Shown here: piece after piece, positions 35,401 to 50,400 of the stretch
Position numbering within the stretch: position 1 is the stretch's first letter
Layout: every line of letters starts with the position of its first letter
DNA from: Watersipora subatra
Taxonomy: Eukaryota > Bryozoa > Gymnolaemata > Cheilostomatida > Watersiporidae
NCBI RefSeq assembly: GCF_963576615.1
Contig: NC_088709.1
Span: forward strand, 75,436,538-75,500,537
Reading direction: 5' to 3'
Length of the DNA: 64,000 nucleotides
Notes under the pieces: generated by a model
Databases searched by the model: none
What the model was told of the DNA's origin: nothing
What the model saw: the letters and a program-made list of their open reading frames with translations, nothing else
Position numbers and translations under genes: made by a program

Positions 35401-38400
35401 AGACCTTTAAAACTGATCGTTAGAAAAATATGAATAAGTCACAAATAAAATCACAAATAAGGTAGGAACAAGTCAAAACTGATGAAACCATCAGTTTTAA
35501 GCTATTCCTATTTTATTCACTAAGGGGTATTTTGTCATAGACAGGACCATCATATTATGATCATCATGATCTAATAGTTTGGATTACACATTTCCCATAT
35601 TCTCTATAGAGAACTGAAGTAGTATCCCTAGAATCTGATTGTATGACACTTAAACACAACAACGACTACTAACTATGGACAGTTTCACATTGCCTGCTTC
35701 AGATGATGTTCGGACTGTCTCCCATAGCACTGGAATGATTTAAGATTGGATGCCCTTTTTTGACATACCCTGGCAGGGTTTGAACCACTGCCCTGTTGTT
35801 CGGCAGTTCGCTAGTAAGCCCACTACCCAGAGTGGTAACCACGACACCGCATCTGCTCCACTAAAACCTTAGTCTTTCAAAGCACTACACATTGTTTGCA
35901 GATTGCAGAAGGTGGTAAGGTACCAAAACACATACATGTATGCTATTGAATCTTATTAAACACACAATACCTCCTGCAACCAGTTGGAATCCTGTTGATT
36001 ATATACCGCTGACTACAAACAATAAAACAATCCCAGACTAAATAGAGTTAAATCTCAGGCTGAATAGAGCTAAAAATCTATTAAAATGCAACAACAGTTC
36101 TGAGCTATTAAAGAAATTAGGTTAAGAATTAGGATAGTAGAAGAAACAGTGAAAAGGAGAACATGCATATTTTACCTCTTTCTGGTGAGTTATTATCTAA
36201 TAAAAGTTAGCATGAGACTGAAGCAAATATGGACCAATGAGATTAACTGTAGCAAATATGGGCCAATGAAATTACTTGTGACAAATGTTGTTCAATGAAA
36301 TTAGAATAATCTTTTCCGGTTTGTGATAGGAGAAGGTTTATAGGTACCCTGCCTACACCTGACTGCACAAGTCAGAGTGGCACAATTCGTAAAGAAAAAT
36401 GTTTGGCGTACACATCAGCAGGAGGAGAGAAGCATTTTATGGCCTACGAAGCATGCTGCCATTGATTTGCTAAGGTGCTGTTTTGCTATTTAGATTAGTA
36501 GGAATAGCGGAAGGCATATACAGCCAGGGATCATGCAGGAAGTGAGAAGCAAATAAAATCTGAAAACTGAAAACTTCAACTTATCAGCACGTCACTTACG
36601 CTGTCAAGGTGAAGCGCTGATGTCTGCAAAGCATTATGGGTTCAAAACAAGGAAACATTAAAAGGTGTTCAGAAGGTGACTGCAGTGATCAGACAATATC
36701 TCAGTAACTGATAGTTTGTCATCTACTCAATAACATTGGACCAACATTATAATGCAGTGTAAGTGTTCCTGCTGATGCAGAAGCCAAAGTCTCCAAAAGC
36801 CTTAAAACTATAAATCTTACGTATCGTAAATCTCATAGACTGCAGATGATTAAATTTTACTCAAAACCATATTGAAACCATAATAAATGAATAGAAAATA
36901 AGAATTGAAAGTTTTATTTATGTAACGCTGCATAACTCTATGCAACTCTGCATAACTTTATATAACTTTGCATAACACTATGTAACTCTGATAAGTCTAT
37001 GTAACTCTGCATACTTCTCTGTAACACTGCTTAACACTATGTAACTCAGCATAACTCTATGCAACTCTGCATAACTCTATGCAACTCTGCATAACTTTAT
37101 ATAACTTTGCATAACACTATGTAACTCTGATAAGTCTATGTAACTCTGCATACTTCTATGTAACGCTGCGTAACTCTATGCAACTCTACATAACTCTATG
37201 CAACTCGACACAACTTTATATAATTCTGCATAACACTATGTAACTCTGATAAGTCTATGTAACTCTGCATAACACTATGAAACTCTGCATAACTCTATGT
37301 AACTCTGCATAACCATATGTAACTCTAATAAGTCTGTGTAACTCTGCATCACTCTATGTAACTCTGCATAACTTTATGTATTTAGATATTAAACCAAAAT
37401 AGAATAATCAACAGTTTAGAACATGAGGAATTTATAAATTCAAACATTTGGTGAGTTTAGGTTCTAAAGCTAGTCTGACCAATAACTGTGTATTCTTCAT
37501 TTGACTAACTGCTGCAGGGTCAGTACTCAAGCAGCTCTCAGCTCTTTTATTAATAGAGTTAAATCCGTCTAAACACGGTCTATATATTCGGCTAATGAGA
37601 ATATGATTAGGTTGCTTGTATCTGCCCCGTTCACCGTTATAGTAATGGAGCGAGGGAAGTGAGAACAGTAGAGCATTAACCTGTACAGCTACTGAGGCCA
37701 ATGAGAATAGATCTCAGTTGTGTGAACGCGTGATGTCCTTGCTAGATTTTCTTTTACCAGTATTTGTTTATCCGTGGGATATCAAGAACTTGTGATAGGA
37801 TTGTGCTTCTATTTACATCGCTATATTTTGTTACAGAGAAAAATGCTACACATTAACTATAGAAACGTTCAAATACAAGAATGCTTTGAGATCATGGCAT
37901 AAAGTTTAGCTACGAAAAAGCTCAAATTTATCTTAACGTTTCCACGGGCAGTGCGAACTTACGCTCTTGGTTTTAATATTTCTGTTATAAGTGAGAATAT
38001 TTTTGTTCTGATACAAGTTGCTCGTATAAACCATTGTTGTCATCATTAGCTGAACATAAATCTTCAATGAAACTATCTTGCGCTGAAAATATATCAAATG
38101 GAGTTAATTGTTAGAATCAACTATTTCAGCCAAGTACACATCTGTCGGTTTAATTTCTGCTGACAAAATAACCTACATGTTAGTTTTGAAATGACTCATC
38201 AACAAAATATTGCTGATGTGCGGCCAATGTGTTGGTTAACGAAAAAGATGCATTTCATGGGTATGTTTATTCGGTCCTTATAAGGGTGTAGCGGATGTGG
38301 CAGCCCTCAGTTTTATGCATAATAAACAAATCAGCTAAGATCTTATGATGTTTTCAATATCAGCCGCACTATATGTACTGTAGGTATTTCACAGACTCAA

Positions 38401-41400
38401 TTGTCAAGGTCAGCATAATATAGTTGGACAAAAATATATGTGGAGTTGAGGTGAGATAAGACAACTCACCGTGTGTTTGATTATGATGGAGATAAGCTGT
38501 GGTATTACACAAAAGATGTCTATGTGGTTGAGAGGGCTCTTGAAAAACTTGCAGAGGTTTGGGCAGAAACTTAGTCGAATAATGAGTTCCAGGAGGAAGT
38601 AAGCCTGAAAAAGAGCACTTATGGTCAATTAAGGATTGTTCCTTAGTATTATTACTGGTTATAGCGTGTGACCCATATGTATTGTGCTTAGATCGTATAC
38701 AATGCATATATAGCAAGGTTAGCAAGCATAGTTTTATAGCTTGTATAGCATATACAAGCTATAAAACTATGCATGCTAACAATGCTATAACATGTATAGA
38801 ATGTATAGTCTTATAGTTTGTATAGCATGCATAGAATGTATAACTGTGGCTATATACATATATATATACATATATATACATGTATATGCATATATATACT
38901 GTGTATATAGTGCGTATTTCACGCATAGGTTTATAGTTTATATAGCATATATAGGATGTTTAGTCTGTGTAGCGCATATAGGGTGTATGATGTGTATGGT
39001 ATATATAAGTTGTATGAAATGTATAGCATGTATAGCAGGTATAGCGTGTACAGCTTTCATATGTTGTATAGTAGCGCATAGCTTACATAGAACTGATGTT
39101 TTATACCGATATAAAATGATAAATACATGCACTAAGCAAGATGGAATCCTAATCTTGCACCTCTATTGTGCAGCAGATATTCTGTAAACTGAACAAGGAT
39201 GCTATAACAATAAACATCTTCACCTGACAATAAATAAATACCCTCACTCCCTAAACCCCAATCAAAATGATACAGCTTTCTATGGAACTCAGTCTTGAGT
39301 ATAAAAACAAAGAGACATGTTCTAGATGAGCCGATGTAGTCTATGGAAACCTACTATGAGAATATTCACTAACCATTCTAAATTGTACAGTTAATAGAGA
39401 TGTGAGCATTACATGTATGACTTTAGACGAGTAGTGAGAGTACTAGTTATTCAGAGATTTATCGCTGACTCACAAGGCAGATGTCATCAATAGTGCTGAG
39501 CACAGGATGTGGTTCTGTATGTGGATACTGAGATGAATTGGAACAGTTGCTGGCATCCGTATCTGTACTTGTTAGATAATCTGCTGGGTTCGGAGCTTTG
39601 GCCGTTCTATCTTTGTCATAGTAAACAACTCTGAACATGTAGTGCGACTCCAGTATCGTCTCTAGGATGGAGATAATTACAAAACTCATAGATATGCCCA
39701 TGAGAATCTGAAAATACAGAGTTCATAGATATAAATGTTACTTGCTTTTTGGTCCTGCAAAGATTTTCTACAAGCAAACAATTATTTGAAAGGCTTACCA
39801 TTTGCATACACATCAATGCTATAAAAATCACATACAGAGACTATGAAGTTGTCTACTCCTGTCTGCGCACCCGTTCTGACTATTACTCAGCTACCTCACC
39901 AGGATAGCTTATTCCACCAGACAATTTAACTTTAATAAGGAGTTATCTCCTCGTGAACCATGTTTTACTTTTTTGTCATGCTTGTAGATGAGCAGTAATA
40001 GAGATCAATGACAAGCACCATTTATTATATGATATTTAATTAGCTGATAATTTTATCTACTAAATGAACAAAACTATGTAATGGGCAACTCATAACAGCC
40101 GTGCCGTTCTTGTGGCTCAAGTATTTTATAGAACTCTGTCTAAGATAGGCTAATAAAGTTCTCACAGTCAAGACTGAGTTCCATAGAGAGCTGTCTCATT
40201 TGGATTGAGGTGTAGGGTGTAACGGTATTTATTGGCTACAATACTGAATTGTGTGCATCAGGTGAAAGATGTTTATTGTTATGGCATCCTTGTTCAGTGT
40301 CCAGAGTATCCGCTACACCATAGATTTTATTTCCTTCTAATTTAATATTTATAATCTTTATATCAGAAAAAAATATCAGTTCTATGTATGCGCTATCTAA
40401 GTTCTATCTATGCGCTACTATACAACATATGAAAGCTGTACAAGCTATGAAAGCTATACAAGCTATACATGCTATACCAATCTTACTAATCCATCCGCTA
40501 TGTTGAAGTGATTAATCTCAGTCTATCAACCAAATGTCAAATTACACGTGTCTCTCAGCGATCATATATTTCTCATCCATTAGTGGTAAGATATGACCAG
40601 TGTATTTTGCTAATAATTAATTTTTGAAATGAAATGATTACGCCAGGCATTAATCTGGCATCACGATTGGTTGGTTCATAATTAATCCTACCAAACATGA
40701 GCAGTTTATACACTTGTTTATATAAATAGATAACTAATGTGCCATTTTATTGCAAGTTAATTCACAAAATTTCATGGCATAATTTTCATCTCCAAACTAT
40801 CAAGTATAGATGGAGACCTTTTAGAGTTTGAACGCTGAACAAATCATAATAAAATGACTCAGTCAAATGAAATAAAACTCAAATGTCGCTAATTATACAA
40901 GTTTAAAAGTTATACTGCAGCATTCTAACAAGCTTATAAACAGTACATGACTTTAACTTACTGTAACACAGATCTACCTTAATAGTTACATAACAATCAG
41001 TGGACTAAAAATCTGGTTGAAACAGGATTTTGATCATTCTATGGGATTGCACTAGCAGCAACAGATATACTTTTATGTGGAACTTTAATATTTTTAAATA
41101 CTTTTTATAGAATTGATAGATACTCTTTATAGAACTGATAGATACTCTTTATAGAACTGATAGATACTCTTTATAGAACTGATAGATACTCTTTATGGAA
41201 CTGTTAGATACTCTTTATAGAACTGATAGATACTCTTTATAGAACTGATAGATACTCTTTATAGAACTGATAGATACTCTTTATAGAACTGATAGATACT
41301 CTTTATGGAACTGATAGATACTCTTTATAGAACTGATAGATACTCTTTATAGAACTGATAGATACTCTTTATAGAACTGATAGATACTCTTTATAGAACT

Positions 41401-44400
41401 GATAGATACTCTTTATAGAATTGATAGGTCGAAGGTTGGGAAAACTCTGAACATTATTTATTAAGAAAACGACCTTCATCCTGAGACTAGTTGATGAAAG
41501 ACAGTAACAATATTTGATATTTCTTAAATGTATTACATAGTTATTATAATATTTTACGTTTTCTTGTTTCTACGAAAATAATCAAAATGAAAACTGACAC
41601 ATCAGAAATGTGAAAACTTGCTTCCTATTTCAAAAATTAGCAAGCAGCCTGTTAAACTTTAAAGGTTAAAGGTTCAAGGTTCAAGGTTAAAGGCTCAAGG
41701 TTAACGATGTTAGTCTTGAACAATATTCTAAACATTATAAAATGTGACTGACTTCAAGTGTATGAATACAGCATCCTTCCATTCAAATGTGGAGATAAAA
41801 TTCTGTCAGAGAGGAGATCAACAAGACTACTCGGTTTCATCAAAAGCGATGATCTTACATGGTTCAAATATATTGATCATGCTTGCAGCAAGCTTTCATC
41901 AAACATGTTCTTTTTGAGACAGTGCAGACATTTCAGATACAAAAAGATAGCGGTTGTTTTATTTTCAATTTGTGGGTCATCATCTTGTCAATGGCGTTGA
42001 TGTACATGTATATTTCCCGCCTCACCATATCGACAGTAGTAAAAACTATTTGTCTTACAGAACTCTATACAAAGAGTTGTGTACTTCCATCACTTATTCC
42101 AGCTCACTATGATTCTACTAATCACATTATAAAATCTTTGAACATATTGCCTTATCCCAAACTCGGTTGTGTCAGCATTGGTGTTGCAGGTTTCTCAATT
42201 CAATGAAACTATGCTCAGAGTATTTCTATTTATTCTTCCACACATATGACAAACATCATTTTCTATCCCGTGACACCAACATACTACATCCATCACCGTA
42301 TGTTCCAGTTTATAAACCTTCTGTTTTCACAACCTACAATCCACTATCCCGACTCCTCCCCAATACTATTAGCCAACATTTAAAACACTTTTGTTCAACT
42401 CCCTCAATAATTCTTGATTTCTCTTTACTCTTTTTTTTAGCAATTAATGAAAAACATCATTTTGTTATTAATTACTAATGCTGATAAAAAGTTATTCAGA
42501 GAAGTATAAATGTAGGCAGCCGTCTATGAAGAAAATGCTCTCAGCATCAGTCATATTTATTAAATGAATCACCAAAACAGATTTATCGCTGTCTCATTGA
42601 TTTATGAAAGTTTTTTAAGAAATTTTATACATTTCTTAGCAAGTTTTTAGTTTTCAATGTTGATAGACTTTTTATTATGCTTCCAGCGTATAAAAGCATT
42701 GCCACACTCAACAGTGTAATGCGATTGACTCATGAATTCTATGACCGCAAACTGAAGGTAAGTTATCTTTGACCTTGACCCATCCGATTTCATCTGTGCT
42801 TTGCGCAAGCGCATCGGTAACAATTCTATTTCGTTTTTTGGCGTTTTTTCCTCTGAAAAACGATATTTGAAGTAAAACTTATTACACCTGTCGACTAGGT
42901 TTCAAACTTCTTATGCATATAAAAGAAAGCAGGTATGTGTCATACTTTCCCTGTGTTTGTCTCTGAAGGAAACTCGAGAGCCATCCACGCTTTTCTTTTG
43001 AACTGCTGCCAGCGAGTGCCCGTATTTTTCAGTGTTTTTGTCTCTTCTATAAAATTATACTCTTCTTCTCCACCAAACGCTGACTCGAGATTGGCCAACG
43101 TTTCCTTGTGGCTGTGATACTTTGCATAGCTGCCCCAACAGCAGGGCTCTATCTCGGCTTCGCTCAGACCCCAGAACTCTAGTTCCTGCAGCAAAGTTAA
43201 GTGTTCATCTATTAGAAGAAAATTGATTTTACTGCTAATAGAGTGATTATCCAGTATAAACAATATCAACTATGGATGATATAGTCGGTCATCTGGTCTA
43301 TATGTGTCCCTAATCAAGGTTTGTTGACTTGACCAGCTCTGCTGATTATATTGTGACAGGTGTCTACAGGTTCCACAATCCATCAGCTTAATGGAGAGCT
43401 TCCTATTCTCTCTTGCTTTTAAAGTACTTCGCTAAGCTATATCAATAAAGGGCCGCATAAGATAAAACCCATTGATTAAAGCTAGATCCTAAGAACCATG
43501 GCTAATACATTTGTATCATTCACTCGCCATGGTTAACAGGGTCTGAAAAATCTGGTTAGTTCTTATACAGTTATCTAGTTTCAAACATGGGCGTCCATTT
43601 TAATCGTAAATTGATATTCAAAAGTCTTTTTATAATTTCATGGAAAGGTTTATCAACTTTCAACCAGAGCCTGCATTCTGATATAATGTAGACTCTGATC
43701 TTTGTGAATGACTTCTTTTTTATGACCCAGCGTTCGATTAACGACACTTTTTTGTAAAATTATCTCTTAGCCAAAGGCTTAAACAGACCCGACTGGAAAG
43801 TTGAATTTAATTAGCCTATGTTTTCCAGTTTTTAAAACCATAATAGCTTTAATAACTTATATCTTTTTAATACTTTCCAATACTTCGGGAACACAGGCAA
43901 CTGTTGCAGTTCGTCACAAGAATGGAAAAACTGAGACACAGATTTGATGAATTGAAATGCTAAATTTATCTGATGCCATGTTTAGCTGCCATGCTTAGTT
44001 TTCACATTTCACTGTCACGCTTAGCTGTCACGTTTAGCTGTCACGTTTAGCTGCCATGTTTAGTAACTGACATGTTTAGCTGCCATCATGCATAGCTGCT
44101 GCAGATGATGAAATTATAACAGACTTTAAGAAGGTGATGCATGTCAATAAACAGCAAAAAGGGTGTCATTCTGTAAAAAACTAATTACATTATGTTGTAA
44201 TTGTTGAGTTACGCTGCCGTTACTGCTGCCACTGGTGCTGCTTGCCTAATAGAGCTAACTGATTTAGTTAAATCATTAGAGTTGAACAGCTGCCTTGTCT
44301 CTGATGAAACTAGTACCGGTACATCTAAATTAAATCTTTTTTTCTATTATTTTTATTTAATTTGCATAATTATGTAATCAATATTGCCTTTTAAGTTGTG

Positions 44401-47400
44401 CCACCTCTACTACTGGAAATACGTCATAAATTTCTCACCATAATCTTCCTTAGGAAATAAAAATCTGCTTTAACACCGTGATTGTGCAACAGAGCATAGA
44501 GATGCTTCCTTTATGGATTTTTAATGTTTGTTCACTGGAGCAAAGTACTCCTGAAGACTACTCATGGTCAGTCATGATACAAAGTGGGTGCCATTACTGG
44601 TTACGATACATTTGGACAGTTTATCTGACGAAAAACTTTCTGATTTTCCCAGTTTCTTTTATCTGTGCCTTTTATGGCTAATTTCAACTTTGCTGAACAT
44701 AATATTATCTTATAATCTGTGATTTTCCCCAATCATTGTTTATGGTGATATTCTCTAGCTATTTTGATATTTACTTTTTAAGCCCTGACCCTCCACATCA
44801 CCTCCCAACCACCTCTACCCAATTTTTTATCTCTAGTTTTCCACGCTGGCTTATTTTGCCCAACATGTCTTCCAGATTGTTTTTCAACCTTTGCGTTCTC
44901 CCAGTTGCTTTGTAAACCCACATTTCATCGTTTTAGTAGCATTTTTGGTTATTTTTGGACATTTGGGTTGTTGTTTCTTTAAAAATTATACACAGCTTGT
45001 ACAGTATATGCTGTGTACATGTACTGTACAATGTATATGCTGTACGTATATGCTGTACAGCTGTGTACAGTATATGCAACCACCTACTCACCTGTTTCAT
45101 GGCGTTTCCGCAAACGTACTCAGCTACGTGTAATTCATCCGTTCTAAAAATATCACAAACATTAAACGATTTATTAGCCCTGGGGTCAATCAAATGCTCA
45201 GTTGGAAGTTGTGCGTGAATATAGACAGTAAATATAACGGCACTCTAAAGCTTTAATGTCATGTTGTATTCATGAGTCAAGAAACAAGAGGCCAGCTGAA
45301 AGTCTTTTGGACAGTGATGTAATATTAATAACTGTTGATGAGGAAGTTTGATAAAAATGATGACTTCTAAAAAGGTCAGCAGACAGCAAGCACTGACTCT
45401 ACTACACTTATGCATTCATCTCATTAGCTTTAGATAAAACCTATCAGCTGTTTCTTCCACTCAGCGTGAGTTTCGGTTGGAAACAATAACCGACATCAAT
45501 CAAAATACAGCCAAAAGTTTTGTAATTAAGCAAATATATGTTCCTTGGTATAATTCTCTTCTTTATAATTATCTACTACAATTGTTGCCAGATATTCAGA
45601 GATCTTGAATATGCATAGAATCCTGCTGGATTTTAGGTTTCGATGTAATCCTCAACATACTTTTGTCATTATTTTGCCCCGAACAAAGCCAATAGGTACA
45701 TTGAACTTGTATTGTTTTCAATACTTCTATTACAAAATTGATTATATTCAAAAAACCTTTTAGTTACTAATGGCATTGCTAAGAGAAAATAGGCTGGTAT
45801 GAGGTACTAGGTACAACACCCAGTTGACTCGTCGTTACGTGGCAACTGCACCGCAAGTTATGAAGCTGGCATATCTCAGCTGAAGAAATCAAAGTTTATA
45901 AAGTTTGAACCAAATGAATCAGAATCGAAATCTAAAAATTCACCTCATTTCTTCTATATCCTATTTTATAGTCTTCTACGTGTTGCACTATGAACCATAC
46001 TTGAGCAGATCATTAGTAAAGAATAAAGTGAATATTGAATTCGTTAATAATATGTTGACCAATGGGACACGAGCTTTAGTTGCACCTGGCTGAACCAAAC
46101 TACGATGTGTCATGAAGTATCGCATGTCATTTCTACCATGTCTCAAACAGTGCCACGTTTTATGCTTACCATGTGTCATGTCTACCATATGTCATGATGT
46201 ACCAAATTTCCTGGTGTACCATATTTATATAGTGTACCATATTTCATGGAGTACCATTCGTCATGGAGTACCATTCGTCATAGAGTACTATGTGTCATAG
46301 AGTACCATGTGTCATAGAGTACCATGTGTCATAGAGTACCCTGCGTCATGGAGTACCGTGCGTCATGGAGAACCATGTGTCATGGTGTACCATGCGTCAT
46401 AGAGTATCTTGTGTCATGGAGTACCATGCGTCATGGAGTACCATGTGTCATGGAGTACCATGCGTCATAGAGTATCATGTGTCATGGAGTACAATGCATC
46501 ATGGAGTACCATGTGTCATGGAGTACCATGCGTCATGGAGTACCATGTGTCATGAAGTACCATGCGTCATGGAGTACCATGTGTCATGGAGTACCATGTG
46601 TCATGGAGTACCATGCGTCATGGAGTACCAGGTGTCATGGAGTACCATGCGTCATGGAGTACCATGCGTCATGGAGTACCATGCGTCATGGAGTACCATG
46701 CGTCATGGAGTACCATGCGTCATGGAGTACCATGCGTCATGGAGTACCATGCGTCATGGAGTAGCATGCGTCATGGAGTACCATGCGTCATGGAGTACCA
46801 TTCGTCATGGAGTACCATGCGTCATGGAGTACCATGCGTCATGGAGTACCATGCGTCATGGAGTACCATGTATCATGGAGTACCATGTATCATGGAGTAC
46901 CATGTGGTATCTTCAAAATGATGCAGCGAGTTTGTTTTGATACGTTTGGTCAGGTGATGCCCTTATTCTTTGGTTCAAATATGAATAGCAGATTGTAAGA
47001 TATTTAATTGTAAGATAATCTTTTTACATTTCTACTATTAGTCACGTTCAAAGGTAAAAGAATATTGAACATTATTTCATTTTGTTGTTGTTTTCCTATT
47101 AAGCAGTAGCCCATGAGTGGGCGGGTAAGTGAGTCAGTCCGTGGATGAGTAGCTGAGTTGGTGAGTGGGTAGGTAGTTGAGTAAAAGAGAGAGATAGTGA
47201 GAGAGTACTACAAAAAAGCTTTTGATAAATACTGCAGAGGAGTTTATGTAGCAACAATGAAACAAATTTATTGTATAAAAAATTTACCAAATTAAATTGG
47301 TAAAGAAATAACCAATAAAAATGGTTGTTATACTAACTTTGCATTAAAGGCATGCAAATAGCACAGCATTGGCTATGTAGGAAACGGACAGAGCATCAAT

Positions 47401-50400
47401 ACCTTCACTTATACCGCATTTTTATATTATAAATAAATACGTTTCTTTCTCTTTTCATTTATGGTCTCTACACTTTTATTATCGATTTTTTTTTGCTTAC
47501 GATCTTCAAGACCGTATGTCAAACAGTTCATACATGGGTGTTGAGACAATCTTAAGAAAAGGTTTGAAAGTACTAAATGGTTAATACATGTACATTAAGG
47601 CAATCCTAAGTAGAGGTTTGACTGTACCAAACAGTTTGTACATGTATGAAGAGGTAACCCTAAGTAGATGTTTGACTGTACCGAACAGTTTGTACATGTA
47701 TGAAGAGGTAACCCTAAGTAGAGGTTTGATTGAACCAAACAATTTGTACACGTATGAAGAGGTCACCCTAAGTAGAGGTTTGACTGTACCAAACAGTTTG
47801 TACACGTATGAAGAGGTCACCCTAAATAGAAGTTTGCAAGTATTAAACAGTTCATACATTTATGCTAAGGAGAGGTTTGGCTGTAGTTATTATATACAAT
47901 ACATTTCACCAGTTTGTTTCACATTACAGATATTAAAGTATTTTAGCACTATATTATACTATAATATACTATAATATACTATAATATACTATAATATACT
48001 ATATTATACTATAATATACTATAATATACTATAATATACTATAATATACTATATTATACTATAATATACTATAATATACTATAATATACTATAATATACT
48101 ATAATATAGTAAAACATACTATAATATTAAAGTAGCAACTAAATTATTTATAACATAATACCTGAAGTAGCCTTTTTGGCAGACAGCAACTACCATTAAG
48201 TATTGACAGACAGTAACTCACCTGTAGTACTGACAGACAGTAACTCACTTGTAGTACTGACAGACAGTAACTCACTTGTAGTACTGACTAACAGTAACTC
48301 ACTTGTAGTACTGACTAACAGTAACTCACTTGTAGTACTAACAGTAACTCTCCTGTAGTACTGACAGACAGTAACTCACCTGTAGTACTGACAGACAGTA
48401 ACTCTCCTGTATTACTGACTGACAGTAACTCACCTGTGGTACTGACCGACAGTAACTCACCTGTAGTACTGACCAACAGTAACTCACCTGTGGTACTGAC
48501 TGACAGTAACTCTCACCTGTAGTGATGACTGACATTAACTTACCTGTAGTACTCTAGTATGGATCTGAAAGCTTCTGGACTCCTATCATAAAAGTAGCAG
48601 TCTTTATGGGAGATATAAGTGTGATGAGACTTGCGGAGTGCGGCTATTTGTGACAGAGTTGTGCCTGGCAGCTTCTCTAATGTACTCGTATAAGTCCAGA
48701 ACTCTCTTCCACCAACATTGATGCATATGAGCTCATTCTCCATCATGCCCTCACTGATGCCGACGTCTATTGTAATAGAAAGCTGTTTATAATACCTCTC
48801 TTCTTATTTGAGAGCTGAACAAAAACCTATGGTTGTTAAATGTGAAGAGAATTTAAAAATTTTGTTCATTTGCTGGTCAGATATCTTACACCGTATTATC
48901 AGCTCTAAAGTACTCTGATCTGTTTCTGATAACCTGTTAGAGATGCCTAGGTGAACATTAAGTGAACTTTTATAAACAGAATGTATTCCATTCACGTACA
49001 ATTACATGTAATTCATATGCAGCTTGATGCTATGAAGTCTTGATGTTAGAGTTAATTGCAGTCAATGAGATGTTAGAGTTAATTGCATAGCCTTTGTCTT
49101 CTTACAGCAAAGTTATTGATACATTCAGAAATCCCCACCTACACTAGGTAAACACCTAGTCTATCTCATTTTAATTCTAGTGATCAGTCACAGCTTTCCA
49201 ACGAAGTGGCTCTTTGCCGCTTCATACTCTGATGTTTAGGGTGTTTACTAATCTGACTGACTAACTGACAGATGGAGTGTATGTATGATAACCGACTAGA
49301 GTGAAAGGTTTCTTACAACATATTATAAGGTTTATTTTAACCAGTAAAAGCATTTATTATTATTTATACGTGTTTTAATTATTTATTATAAAGCGGATTG
49401 AAACCGATTCTAAACATTCTCCGATTCTAAATATAATAGCAATACTATTATATACTGAAAGTCGGTGAGCAAAAGACAGTGTTAGTTGTGGGTGATTATA
49501 ACAATATAAATGTAATTAATATAATGTGTGTACTCGGCATCCCGTCGCGTCATCTTATCATTCATTGCACTTACATACCACAAGCGTACTTTACTAAGGT
49601 CGTTCTTAAATAACTACATTTTATTTCTAGATAAATACTTTATTAAAAAGCAAATCACTCTTTTCTGTCTGGCTATTTTGTACATTAAATAAAATAACCT
49701 TATAATAAAACATATAACTTAACATTATAATAAAAATGAATTGACAAACCTTAAAGCAAAAATATTATTTTAATCAAACAGCGTGGTCTGTAGTTTGCAT
49801 TTTATCTATTTACCATATGCATTACATAATAAAAATATACAGTTCATTTTAAATTTCGCAATTTATTTTCGATTAAAAGGTATAGGCCCGACGAATAAAT
49901 TGTCTTTATCAACAAAATTTATTAGTAAATTAGTAGCTTTTGAGTCATATTTATTATTTTTATTGTTATTACTTATTCAAAACGTATTATATTTTACATA
50001 CTCATATTTGTAAAACTCAGCAGTTATAAAGATTTTGCGGCAGAAAATGATAGTTTTTGAAGCTGTTAAGACCGTTTTCATATTACATCGTCTTTGAATC
50101 CCTAAAAATAAAAATTTACCAGTAATTATTAACCAAAACTCAGAATAACCACAAAAATATTGTAATAGATGTAACTGTCTCAGTTGGTACATTTTATGTA
50201 AAATGTAAAATGTGATTGTTACATAAAACTGTTAAATTACCTTTGAGCAGAAAAATTAATATTATAGTTTTTTTTGTTCTCTAACAAAACTTGTAGCATC
50301 AGCAAATTCTAATTAGCAAACAATAACCTAAAGGCTCTATTGTGACTAACAACTATTGTGACTAACAACTATTGTGACTAACAACTATTGTGACTAACAA

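Noticed and set aside
46365..46998. 191-residue and overlapping ORFs of HGVPCVMEY type
   Set aside because: They come from a 17-bp satellite that is open in all forward frames, inside a Kv intron.
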